A stretch of DNA of 64,000 nucleotides. Origin: Jaapia argillacea MUCL 33604 (Eukaryota > Basidiomycota > Agaricomycetes > Jaapiales > Jaapiaceae). The position numbers were made by a program, and so were the translations under genes. Below are positions 48,956 to 60,807 of this stretch, one piece after another. The stretch lies in the NCBI GenBank assembly GCA_000697665.1, contig KL197709.1, positions 2,665,599 to 2,729,598 on the forward strand, read 5' to 3'. Numbering within the stretch: position 1 is the first letter of the stretch; each line of letters opens with the position of its first letter. The notes under the pieces were generated by a model. The model was not told the origin of the DNA and searched no databases. It saw only the letters and a list, made by a program, of their open reading frames with translations.

Positions 48956-49035
48956 CCTCCCATGAATACCTGTTGGAATATTTTGTACTTTCTGTCTCTG
49001 CTTCTGCTTTCGGAGCCAATGATATCCTCTGATAG
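48956..49035. other. Flank with undetermined start of the next tentative gene
   Basis: A short frame beginning at 48962 with a hydrophobic N-terminus is present, but I could not splice it in frame to the following exon. Confidence 0.2.
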
Positions 49036-49552
49036 ACATTCGGCATTGGAATTTCACGGGAGTTTCATGTGTTTCGAACCTCGGTCACCACTTTCAACGG
49101 GTACAGCTCGATGTGGTTGGCGATTGATACGTCCTCGACCACCAGTCAGTACACGAAGTCCCACAGCGAATTTGCGCTGAGACAGGACCGGGCCGACATA
49201 TGGGGACGTCTCATCCGAGTAGGCCTTGTGTCTCCCTGTACGCAGCCTGAGCCTCATATACCGTAAGTTTCGGTACTCCGGCTGGATAACTTGCTCGTCG
49301 TTCGCCACCTTGCATGCTCCACACCGTGGAAAGCTGATGCTCAGCACGGTGGGCAATTCCAAGGTTGACTTTCTCAAGAACGATAACAGCGCTCCAAGTT
49401 GCAATGCCGCGTCCGATGCTAGGGTTGTGGTCTGTTTGCACAACGCGTTGTATGATACGGTATGGTGAGTTCCCTGTGTTAATTATCTTCGTGACGTGAT
49501 CCCCACACCTACCACTTGTCTTCCCAGCGACCTGCTGTTCTCACATTCATAA
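49036..49552 (+). CDS. Tentative unrecognised gene, start unknown
   Basis: An open block with protein-like composition reads HVFRTSVTTFNGYSSMWLAI, then QYTKSHSEFALRQDRADIWG (about 49036-49262). A GTAAGT...CAG intron (49263-49344) leads in frame to TVGNSKVDFLKNDNSAPSCN and AASDARVVVCLHNALYDTV. A second intron (49465-49527) leads to CDLLFSHS and a stop at 49552. Phase agreement across two introns is the main support. I recognise no family, and no convincing first exon was found. It sits between a b5-like gene and a convergent minus-strand gene. Confidence 0.3.
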
Positions 49553-49916
49553 CTGGAAGTTCCGAAGTAAGAGCGTTCCCTTCGGTGCACAATGCCTCTG
49601 TTCTCGCTCAATTTCGGATGAGAAATTTATCTGATGTAAATAGAATCACTCCGAACTCCCATCCAGTGCCAAAATGACAACCTATCGTTTTGGAGGGGTT
49701 GAAAGGGGTAGTTTGGTACAATACAATGATCAGGAAACATTAGCTATCCATTTGTCCCTAGAGGTACCCGAATTATACAAGGAAATGTCTGTAATCTATA
49801 GAAAAGGTCCAATACGGGGGGCATAAGCCTCATCGAGTTCCGTACACCAACTTCGAGCTGGTCTGCCATGGAGATACCAAGGGAGCGGAACCAGTCTGTG
49901 GCATCCTGGCAAATTT
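49553..49916. other. Convergent intergenic region
   Basis: 3' flanks of two convergent models; AT-richer. Nothing else is seen. Confidence 0.45.
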
Positions 49917-50503
49917 CTACTCCGACTGAGGTTAATCAACCTGGTCATTCTCGGATACCAAGCGAAAGCGCGGGAGCGCGACGTACCGGTGTCGTGACCG
50001 GAGAGTCGTGCGTCATCAGATAGTTTTTGACAATGGGGAAGTCCGCCATAGACGCATCAATCATGTTCGTGAAGGAACTCTCCTGGTACTTTGCAACGAC
50101 AATGTTTCCTCTCCACCCACACTCCTCTCGGAATCGACTTCCCTGGATCTCGCGAACACATTTGTTGATCGGGAATGGCATTCCGTCGCGAGAGAGGACG
50201 GGGTAGAAAATGATATAGGGGTTGGAGAATTTCTTATTCATGCCATCGAGGGCTTCGACGAGCTGGGAGCAATAGGAAGTCAGGTGGGTGGCGTACAGTG
50301 AGAGAATAGCGGCCTACATGATACTGCCAACCTCGAGATCCCATGCCTTCGGCGATGTAGTCCATGAACACTTCGGGATGAGGCATCCGAGTGGAGACGT
50401 GAGATGCGAAATTATTCGCCACTGTAACTGGGCTAGTGGCAAGCGAAACCAAGGTCGGAGGACGGCCGTCACTGGGGAAGAGAATCGCGTCGAAAGAGTC
50501 CAT
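49917..50503 (-). CDS. Agaricomycete orphan family protein (short, conserved)
   Basis: The start at 50503 gives MDSFDAILFPSDGRPPTLVS (an upstream in-frame Met at 50515 adds four residues). It continues STRMPHPEVFMDYIAEGMGS, and a spliced exon starts LVEALDGMNKKFSNPYIIFY. Then come PVLSRDGMPFPINKCVREIQ, CGWRGNIVVAKYQESSFTNM and DASMADFPIVKNYLMTH, ending shortly after a last intron at SPVTTPSE. I recall many near-identical proteins, often several per genome, in Agaricomycetes. None has a known function. No signal peptide, membrane segment or catalytic motif is visible. Confidence 0.75.
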
Positions 50504-52285
50504 CTTCATGTCCATTGTCGAATGGGTGGTTATCTGGTGCCAGAGTCAAGAGAAGAGACGCAAGACAGAACAATGGCACTCACTGGTAATCGAGATTAAG
50601 GGGAAGTACAATAGGATACAAAAGTCGAACTGATTGTAAGACCATCAGAACGAGATGCTTTTATGCTTCGAAGGACTGGCAACGCGGAGGACGTGCCACC
50701 TCCAATTCGATCATTCGGGGGTGAAGGTCGTTCTACAAGAGCGGTGGAGCACCACGAGGCGCGCATATGGATCATATAGACCCTTTCTTACACGCCTACG
50801 GCACTCGTACGAAGAGAGGGAGTCATTTGTCGGTCATTCCGAGGAGAAAGTACAACCGAGAGCTAGAATGCGATCAACCCAAGATGGGGTAATTGAGCTA
50901 TGATTTTACGGGACGCCGGACAGCCTGGTGACATTGGAATGGATGAATCGTGATACCAATTGTTAACCAATTGTTGAAGGCTCATGTTTGAGAAGCGGTC
51001 CCAATTTAGCAAGTCAGTACGTTCGCGGTGTAGCAAAGGCAATCGCCTCATCTAGGCGAGCAATCGGACCAGTATCAGGAGTAGCAAGGTGATAATTATT
51101 ACTATGAGCTTTATGTACTACTGTTACATCGCCGTGAATTCAGCATGTGGGCGGTAGGGTTTTGCAGAGGGGAGGAGGAACCAGAAGGAGCGCTAGTACC
51201 ATCACTGCAAAAAGGCTGATTTGAGTGTTGACCATCCAACAACGGCGAGAACACGAACGAAGCATAGCCGAATTTCCGATTCATCTTGCACTATTTCAGT
51301 TAGTGCCTGTACACCGTTGAGTCAGAGCTAGAGTTGTTTGACCCTCATGCCCAACACGCGTGCCAGTAACGACGCACTCCGCGAAAGTGACGAGAGCGCA
51401 GACAAGTACAGCTCATGCCGGCAATGAGTGCTATGAATGAAAAGGAGGGTGCGTCAAGTGGCTAGGTCTAGGCCTCAGACCCGGATTTGCTCCCCGAAAA
51501 CAGGATGTCTGTGTGAACAGCGCACTATTGGTCTACATGCTGATGTATCTTTATAGCCGAGGCGAACAGTGGAAATGTGAGAGCAGTACCTTGCCTCATT
51601 GGCCGAATCAGGCAGCGATATGCACATCCGGGCTAGTGAGCGAGCATCATGAACGAAGGCAACACTGCCATCGCTGATATTCGGTCATCCAAATCCTTTG
51701 TCGGGCGAACATAAGATGCCCGTCCTCTCGTGTCTTAATAGAGTACTCCACCGTGCACTAGAATTGTGCCGCCATCAGCAGCTTCGAATTCATGACGCTC
51801 GGCTGCTTTGTTATTCTGGGGTGATGTTCGCAACGCTGGCGGGGAAAAGAGAATAGGGGTTGGCTGTCGTCCAGAGTTAGCAGCCGTGCCTCCAGAGCGT
51901 GATGCGCGTGGGGGTTTCTGTCAAATGGACAACCGCGGATGAAGAAAATCTCGGGGCATGTGCCATATTGAAACTTTCCTGAAATTCGCACAGGGGAGAG
52001 GACCGATCTTCGAGGCGATAATCTCCAGGCCATCGCGGAATCATTGCCTCAAGTAGAGATAAGGACGAAGTTTTTCGTCCGTTGGAGATCGGAAGAATGG
52101 AGGGGACATTTCAAACGATTGGTGAGGAGGGTAAGAAGGAAGAAGTCCGTTTTCCCACACGGAAGCATATGGGTTTCCATATGCGGTTCGTTGGCGGCGT
52201 TGAGAATTGGCAGGGAGGCGGAGGTCAAAGCGCGTCGTCCACTGAACTCCGAAACTCTGACGATCCCTCATTCTCGAAGTTGAAA
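50504..52285. other. 1.8 kb gene-free stretch
   Basis: It lies between divergent genes. No frame has recognisable features; the plus-strand frame opening at 52082 is contiguous with Nup160 but its first 68 codons look like leader. No repeats or element ends are visible. Confidence 0.4.
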
Positions 52286-55200
52286 ATGGACGGCGGTCTT
52301 TTGGTTGCGACGCAACTCTCGTCACTTTTCTCGTCGTCGCGAGAAACATTCCGAAACATTGGAACTTCGCGTCGAAATATTCCCCTTCCCCCAGCACCCA
52401 AAGACTCAGATACCCCGGTGGAACATGCGTCTTACTCCTACGTATTCCGCTCCAAGGAGACGGGAACAATACTTTTACGCGTTCTTCACGACCGCTTGAC
52501 ACTGGAACTAGTCTCTCTCACCACTGACATCCCCCCCATCCGCTTTGTCTTCCCCGCTATCCTACTTGGCAACCCTGGTATCTTTCTGTGGCAGTCAGAG
52601 CAACTCCATATTCTCGCCGTGACCACTGTCGGATCTCTGTACCGTCTCGTTCTCCCAGTACTCGAAGGGGGGCAATGCTGGGTTGATCAGTTGAGTGGCA
52701 ATTGGTGTCGGGAGCACCACATCAGGAGCGTGGTAGGGCAGTGCGAGGGGCTAGTTCAAGTTCAAGGAGCTCATTGTGTAGCAATCGCGCTGCCAAATGG
52801 TGATATTCTCCGACTTGAGACCGAGTCGATGGGAGACGAGGAAAATGACGGTACGGTCTCAAGTTCTAAATCCCTCCAGGATCTGTCGGTTAATGTTACG
52901 GTGCCGTTAGACGAATGGACCGAAACACCCTTCCACCATGGCTCTTTTTTTGCATCCCTCACGTCATTCCTTCCTGTCCTACAATCTGGTCCATCTCCCG
53001 GCTCCCAAATAGTTTCCACAGCTTCATATCCACAACCAACAGATGTAGGCCACATCTGGACCCTCTCCCGCGACCGCACTCTGCGATTGTGGACCGCAAA
53101 AAGTGGTTGTGTATCTGCTAAAACATTTTCGTCGACGTCGCAGGGTAGAGCTTCCACTCCCCTGCCCGACTCATCATCCAGTCCTACCAAGCATATGACA
53201 CTTCTGGAACCCGAACCACAAAACCTGTTAAAGGTCTTTCCGTTTCATCGTGACGACGATTCGCCCCTAGTAGCATTGTTTATGCCAACCCCATCGTCCT
53301 TAACGAGTGGAGGATTTTTCTACTTCTGCAGGACCATTGGTGACCAGCTTATACCGCTTCATCGGACTATCGAATGCCCTGTAACGACCGCCCACTGCCA
53401 TTTGCAGGATTTTCTCGTCACAGGCCGCACGCTCTCCACTCTCTGGGATCGGCAAGGCCAGTCTTACGTAGAAACAGTGGACTACACCATCACGGCTGCC
53501 GGAGAGGTTGCCGTCGATCCGAGGTCCTGGTGGAGTGCCTCGTACCCTCGCCAAGCCGAGTTGACGCCTGCTTACCTTGACGAACTTTTACTTTCCACCG
53601 GCTCATTTGTGGAAAGGTGTTTCGCAGCAATCATGCGGCCTGGCATGTTTTCAACCCTTACGCTCCGAACTGCGATCGATCAGTACACTGCCGCCTGTCA
53701 ATCACTCCCAGGACCCCTGCCTCCTCAACTCCGTACATCATACGCCTCATTGGGAGAGAACATCGCCGCTGTTGTGGGCTGTACCGTGAATCTTACCAGA
53801 GATACTCAATCCGGTGCTCTGCAGCACACCAAATATTGGAATGCTCTCAAACGTGACTGGGAGGGATTCATTGCGAGATGTCGTGAAATAGAGCGAAGCG
53901 CGCGGTGGCCGCTTGCTCTTGGCATTGGGGATACTGGGGATGTCATCGTGGTGGAGCGCGAACGGATAGGAGCATTAGTAGGGGAAGACACGGCGCTCAG
54001 GATTCACCGACGCCTTTGTCATTCTCTGCCTCTTGATCCTCCTTATTCCTTGATGGAGACGTTGTGGACTTTGAGTTCAAAGTTGCCTACCCAATTCCGG
54101 GTCGACCTAGAAAACCGCCTGACGAGCGTGGTCCAGCAAGAGATCGCTTTCTTGTACGCGGAAGTCGTTCAGGATCAGGTGCTCCAGTCAGGTTTCAAAG
54201 GAGAATTGGACGAAGGGCTTGAGAGTTGGATCTCTGGACGTCTACAGAGTGTCGATGACATCGACGTCGCCATTCGGACCGTCCTCGATGTCATCGGGGA
54301 GTTCGAAAAAGAGGTTAAACGAGAGGAGGAGGAAGTCGAAATGCTCCTGCCACCCAGTAGTTCCTCCTGGACGAGGGCGCTCGTGGCGAGCTACGTTTCT
54401 AGCTCTATCGATGTGCGGTACGAGCTGTGCATCTCGCTCGTTACCCTCTTGTTTTTCCTCTCGGATGAACTGGGCGACTGGGATCCCGCCATGCTTGCTG
54501 AAATCTTTGCTGTCTTCCGAGGAGTATCGATGCTACGTTACATCGCTAGGCAGCCAGTTGGAGATGTCCATGCCGTTGGATTCGTGGACAACAATGCTCC
54601 TGACGACGTTGTCAATCGGATGCGTAACATGCGTATGGCATCAGTCGGAGGCCCACATGTCCCCCCAGCATCCTCTCTCATCCATCAGCTTCTGGTTCAA
54701 GCCGGTAATGCGTATCGCCTCCCTGGCGCCGCTCATGGCTTCCTTGATTCTACAGGGTTACTTGATTCCGACTCGCCTGCACATTCGACAAAATTAGAGG
54801 TCATTTTCTGTGAAAGACTACGATTGTTGGGTTACACGGAGGCTGCAAGAGAGCTTTTGAGCTGGCTGCCAAGGACCCCTGGTGTCACGTATGTTCGTGC
54901 ACGGCTATGGCTCGATATCGGCCGTTCAGACGACGCTGCTTTATTGTTCGAGTCACTGACGGGTAGCTTTGGTAAGTTGTTGCTCGTCGTGCTGTCGAAT
55001 GCTGCTCACCAGTTAACTTGTAGGTCGTCAGCTTGCCATTTCCTCGCAGGACGCAGAGGCTCTTAGTTCGGTGCTCCCAGGCGCCGCATTGTTTGATTCA
55101 GAGTTCTCTTTCTATCTCCACGTCGCCGCATTGTTCCGAGCTGTCCACGAAACCAGCTATGAGGTCAAGTTCACCCAGCTGGCAATCTCTGTTGCGTCAC

Positions 55201-56903
55201 CAGATACGGACTCCTCGTCATTGTGGTCGAGCGTCACAAAGGGCTACGTTGACTTGGCTGAGTATGAGGATGCCTATGCATCAATTGTTGCTACTCCACC
55301 GGATATGTTGTAAGTGCCTTGAGAGTTAAGCTTCGTCAGATAATTGATTTCAGCACGAAGGAACCGAGACTGCATCAGCCAATTGGTATATCGCATGTGC
55401 GAAGAGAATGCCGTGGCACAGATAATGTCGTTCAACTTCATCGGCTTCTCTGACGAGGTGGAAGATGCGTTGTCTTTCAAAGCGCGCAATGCGGACCCAC
55501 GTGTCCGTCCCTTCTATTCAAGAATTCTTCATACGTGGTACACGTCGAGAGGAGACTACCGAAGTGGTGAGTGTCTCGCTACTCAGTCCCGGAATCGCAA
55601 CAATTTCATCGATGCCCATCCTCTCATTTAGCTGCGTTGACCATGTACCAGCGGGCGAGAAAATTGGCCGATATCCCTGCAGACTCCGCACGATTCACTG
55701 AGCTAGGTGAAGAGCGGCTCGAGGCGTATTCGGTTGCTTTGAATGCGCTCTCACTCCTCGACAAGAAAAGCGCCTGGCTCGTCATGCCTGTCTTCACAGA
55801 AGCCGGGCACGAGGTATTGTTCCTTCCCGTTTCAACTCTTGCAGCTGTTGATCATCTGGATCGATGCAGCCCCGAAAACGACGGAAATTATCCAAGCATA
55901 TCCCTGAAGAGAAATATGCTCTTGGAAAACGTGATGTGGAGATCATAGAGTTGGCGGATATTCGTCGTGAATACACACTGTTGGCTGCCAGATTAGAGCT
56001 TGCTCGGAGAGACCCTTCATTCCTTGCAACCGGAGGTGAGGAACACTATGTATGCTCCGAGGCGAACCTGACCACGAGGCATGCCAGAATTTTCATCCTC
56101 AGCACCCTCCGTTGTGATGCGCTTGGCCCAAACCAACCAATTCAGCATGGCGATGGCAACGGCCCGAAGTCTCGATGTTGATATGTCTGATCTTTTCGCG
56201 AGGTTGACCGTACAGTGTCTGCGTTTATCTCAAACCCCAGAAATCGTGATGTAAGCCTGGATTCTCATCGAAGGAGGATTACTTTTTTAACTTATTGCCT
56301 CTTAGTCAAGAAGACACGTCTGATTGGCTTCTTACTGATAAAGTTTCTTCGTGGCCTGGGACCCCTGCAGATAAGGGTTGGCGGTACCTTCGGCAATCAC
56401 TCCAGCGGCATGACTGCTCGGAAACAGATTACAAGTACACTAAAGTAGTTTTGGAGACGATGTTGGGCTACAGTAGGGCCTCACACCCACCACCATGGCT
56501 TGTCCATACATTAGAGGTTAGTCTCTTTAACCTAACAAGTTGGCTTTAACCTCTTTGCCTCCAGGGAGGGGATGACGAATTCTTGGTCCGAACATGCCTC
56601 CGATATGAAATGATGGAGTTGGCGCTGGAATATAGTCTCTCCCTCTTGCGGAAGGTGAATCACACCGTATTTTGCTGAAGGGCTGGTTGGCTAACTGTCC
56701 TCCAGGTGGAATTAGGGTTGGCCCGAAATCCTCCCAAAGGGTCGCTCACCACATGGCTACCCTACCCCCTGATCGATCAAGTCCTTACGGCTGCGAAAGC
56801 GGAAGACGGCTCCTCTGTGCACACTCAAAGTCTCCGTGACGCACTCCAGCTGGAGGTTGGCAATCACGTGAAGCGCATGCAGAAGCTCAGCCATGTTTCT
56901 TGA
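52286..56903 (+). CDS. NUP120: Nucleoporin Nup160/Nup120, Y-complex subunit
   Basis: A very long first exon runs to about 54972, followed by short 3' exons. The start is set at 52286 (MDGGLLVATQLSSLFSSSRE), although the frame is open from 52082. The N-terminal beta-propeller includes TTDIPPIRFVFPAILLGNPG, SEQLHILAVTTVGSLYRLVL, VQVQGAHCVAIALPNGDILR and HIWTLSRDRTLRLWTAKSG. The C-terminal alpha-solenoid includes KLEVIFCERLRLLGYTEAAR, GYVDLAEYEDAYASIVATPP, YRMCEENAVAQIMSFNFIGF, VEDALSFKARNADPRVRPFY and LTMYQRARKLADIPADSARF. It ends HVKRMQKLSHVS. Nup160/Nup120 joins one arm of the nuclear pore Y-complex, needed for pore assembly and mRNA export. Some 3' exon joins are approximate. Confidence 0.88.
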
Positions 56904-57432
56904 TTTATATTGCCGTTGATATGTATTCCGTTGTTCACAGTGGGACCTACATTCAGCAACGTGTAAGTATCGATGCGGTCGGCGTTATTTCCTTGTGGTT
57001 TTGGATATAGACGAGGCCTCGACACCATCTTCGTATTTTTTTGCTCCTTTAGCTGTAGTTGTCCAACTTGTCGTGATGCTGTCTATCTGTGCATGGTTAC
57101 TTTGTTTGAGCGGCCCGGTTTCATAAATTGAATGGAGTTACCTGTTTGGGAAGAATCGGCGGAGTCTGAGAGAAGTCGAAGGACTTGTATGTTGATGGCG
57201 GCGGCTGACCAGTGTATGTAAGTAAGAGCAGGGTCCTGTAGTGACAGAATTCGCTTCTCTCCATTCCCTACAGAATCTCCGCGTTTGTTCTCCTACACTC
57301 ACGCAGTGGAACTTCAGTCGCCCAGACGAACAGGAAAGTCCAAAGGCGTAGGTGGTTGCATCACAACACGTTTCAGATCGCCAGCGAGGCGGGGCACCTC
57401 GCATCACCTCAGTCAACTCGTGTACTATTGAT
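56904..57432. other. Intergenic region
   Basis: Nup160 3' flank and promoter of the zinc-cluster gene. No gene is seen. Confidence 0.5.
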
Positions 57433-60400
57433 ATGGAAGGGTCCAATTCCAGCGGCTCCAATTCACGTTCGAAACACGGACGTGGTTCAAACAGTGGGAG
57501 CGCCGCGGGGACCGTGCGGAGTAGAAGTCCACCAGTTACCCATGCAGGAGATCAAGGCTCATCAGAGAGTGGTCGACCCCCTGCCAAGAGAGCGAGGAAG
57601 GCCATCAACTGTGAACCCTGCAGGAATAGCAAGCTGAAATGCGATAGGTATGTATGTTCTGGTTGCCAGTGTTGGTTTTGCGCTGATTGCGCCGAATTTT
57701 CGGAACTAGGAACCGACCATGTTCATCTTGTGTTTTACGAGGTCAGTGACACCAAATCCCCTGATCTGCGACATCTTACCAATTTTTCGGCTGAAGGGAG
57801 CACCGCTCAATGTTATACCGGAGTCGATGCCAATATCTCCCATGGTCTCCGCGGAGATGAGCTCTCGTACGTTGTATCCATCTCAATCGTATTCTTATCC
57901 TGTTCCCATCTAATCAACTCACCGTTGCAAAATTTCTACCCTGGTCTCGGCTATGCAGCCGCAACCCTAACTTCGACCCACATCATGAGATTGCTCGCAT
58001 TCGACAATCTTTGAGCATGCTGGAGGGCTTCATCTCTCAGAATAATGGGAGAGGGTCGTTATCAGCACCCACCCCTGCTCCTGCAACGCCATCGTATCCC
58101 ACAGCCAGTCCTCTGGATGACCCCACGGTTTCTTTAGCCTCGGCCGAGTTCCCAAAGAGAGAACCCGTCGAACCTGAAATCAAAAGGTCTCTCCCTGGAG
58201 TCCTCGGACAACAGAGTCAAGGTGGCCTATATGCCGGCCCGACAAGTACTGTGACCCATCTCACTGGGGTGAGGTCATACAATCCCTCACACGTCGGTAG
58301 ATAATCTTACCCACCTACCGCCATGCAGAACGAGCCTCGAGACGACGACTCCCGTCAATCAGGTAGCGAAGACGAGACTCAGCCCCTCACCAGCATCGTT
58401 ACTCACGATTACGACCGCGACCTTCTCGACGTCCTCCCCCCTGTGAACACAATGGACCTCCTCATCGACTTTTATTTCGAATATTGTAACTGGATTTATC
58501 GTCACGTCAATCAGCCCGCATTCACACACGCATGGGCCCGTTATAAGACTGGCGCCTCCCCTGATCACCTAGTCCTAGCCACTGCATCTGTCATCATGGC
58601 CATTGCTGTGTTTTACCTGCCTGAGCGCCACGAGATTTTTGACTCGATGCCTGACTCACATCAAGAGCTAGGGACAAAATTTTACGGCGTCACAAAGCAG
58701 GCCCTGGCAAGGCATCAGTCCAAGTGTCGGACATATACCCTGGAGCTGGTGGAGCTATTACTAATTCGATGCCACTATCTGACACTAAGCAAGACGGATG
58801 CTGAGGAGATATGGACGGTGAGGGGCGAGCTAATCACCATTGCTACTGCGATGGGCTTGCACAGGGATCCAAAGAAATGGAAGATGAGCCGGGAAGTCGC
58901 GGAGAGGAGGCGGTGGGCCTGGTGGCACATCATTTTACTCGAGAGGTATGTTCTCATTTCCGAATGGCTTACATGCATATGCCAATACAAAATTCCAGAT
59001 GGCAGGCCTTCTTGTTTGGTCGGCCTATCTCCATTGCCTCCCAGCATTTCGACACTTCGCTTCCTTCAGCGTACGATCCCTCATTGTTGTCCAACACGCA
59101 GCATCCTTCCCTCTATCACCCCAATATAGCCCTTTTCAAGTTGGCCTATGCCCTCGGGGACATCATGGATGCTGCCGTGTCACTACGTGGAGTGCCCTAT
59201 GAGACTATCATGTCTCTCGATAGGTCACTGCAGGCGTGGATAGATGACCTCCCGAAGGAGCTAGATCTCGACGACTTCAACGTCGCAAGATATCTTGCCA
59301 GTCGAGATGTGCCGACGAGGCGCATTGGCGTGCAAAGTGTCATCATTAGAACAAGCTACCATCATATTCGCTTCTCCCTTCATCGACCTTACGCCTCGTC
59401 GACCGCCGACTCCAGCTCTGACTCCGGAAAACCATTGACATCTAAATCTCGCTCCCTCACATTGTCTCCGCAACAACAATCCCTCGAAATAGCCGTCCAA
59501 CATGCGCGGCAGCTGATTCACCTTGTTAGCCAAGCTCGCCCAGATTTCTTGGCCAATTCTTCACTCGCTGTCCCCGGTCACATGAATTGGGGACCATTCC
59601 ATATATTTTCCGCGGCGATGTTTTTCTCGTTCCAGGTGATCTCCAACCCAGATCAACCTGGAGCCAATATGTTTAGGGGCAATATCCGGGCGGCGATGCA
59701 GTCCCTAGAACAGTGCCAGGGAGCCCCTGTCGCGGACAAAGCGTTGAATATCCTGCGTGCGTTATCGGCCGTTTCGCTGGCTGATGATACCGAGCGGGCA
59801 AAGATGGACCGCGAAAGTAAAGCGGAGAGGGAGAAGAGGAAGACCCGGGTCCTGAGCTCGGTCAAAAGACTGGCGTTCCCGTATCACGATTCTCCGACAC
59901 ACCCACACCCTCCTACAAGTAGCCCGATGAACTCCCCCGCGGTTGGCAGCGACGGTTCGAATACTGCGCGACAAGGATCGCAGGCGGGGTCTCCGTCCGT
60001 TAGCGATGGATCAATGTTCCTAGGTGAACTTAACCGAACTATCTCTCATAATTCTCCTCAACCGACAGTGATGGGGTCTCTTCGCTCACCATCAGAGCTG
60101 TCTACACTCGCGCCGTACACCCACCCTCCGCCTCCGCCTCCGCCCCACATGCACCCGCCCTTGAACCAGCCATCCCCTTCGCATCTCCCTCCTCATTCCT
60201 ATTCCCAACAGCGTCATCAATCCAGGCAAACATTCTCCCTACCGGGCACATCCTCTCTCACCTTGCCTGATCCACAATATACTTCGCAGCAAGCCCAGCA
60301 GCAGGTATACGCTCCTGCTCTGTCCGCGCCACAGCCCATGTACGACATGTCGTATCCCCAGGCCCCAACTGAGGAAATGGTGTGGGGTGCCAGCATGGGT

Positions 60401-60499
60401 TTTGGGCAAGGGGAGTGGTCGAATTTCATCCATGCGATGCAACAAGATGTCAACGGACCACGCCCCCCATCTGGGAGTGGGGCAATGGGTCATCCGTGA
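57433..60499 (+). CDS. Zn2Cys6 fungal transcription factor
   Basis: The start at 57433 gives MEGSNSSGSNSRSKHGRGSN. A nuclear-localisation-like PPAKRARKAINCEPCRNSKL leads into the zinc cluster, assembled from three exons: CEPCRNSKLKCDR, NRPCSSCVLR (a 32-base exon at 57710-57741) and GSTAQCY. The spacing C-x2-C-x6-C-x5-C-x2-C-x8-C is canonical. The middle region is the fungal-specific transcription factor domain (PF04082): DLLIDFYFEYCNWIYRHVNQ, TLELVELLLIRCHYLTLSKT, GELITIATAMGLHRDPKKWK and RRRWAWWHIILLERWQAFLF. The C-terminal third is Pro-, Gln- and Ser-rich with HPPPPPPPHM and ends DVNGPRPPSGSGAMGHP, a possible activation region. Target genes are unknown, and no adjacent cluster suggests a pathway. 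Confidence 0.93.
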
Positions 60500-60807
60500 G
60501 GGCTCATTAGAGTACACCCTGTATTGCTGAAAAGGGCCTTAGATCCCATTGTTTTCTCCCTCTCGTTACCTCGTTTTGTCATTGTGCTCTGTTGCTGGAT
60601 TTGTAGTCTATCTGCTTGTGTATATGTCTTGTACCCTCTTGCTGAGGCCTTTGTAGCCGATCTATATTACTCTGGCGCCCTTTTTATCTTCACATAGACG
60701 TGCATGCCTCGGTTGGGCAGCAAGTGCGAACTAAGACTCGACTGTAAGAGAGTGGTGGTGAAGCAATAGCTGCAATTGATCATGTATATGCTAAGGAGAA
60801 TCCCATC
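60500..60807. other. Convergent intergenic region
   Basis: T-rich 3' flanks of the transcription factor and the mitoribosomal gene. Nothing else is seen. Confidence 0.5.

Noticed and set aside
52082-52285. Upstream ATG at 52082 as the Nup160 start
   Set aside because: The first 68 codons lack the family pattern, which begins at MDGGLLVATQLSS (52286).
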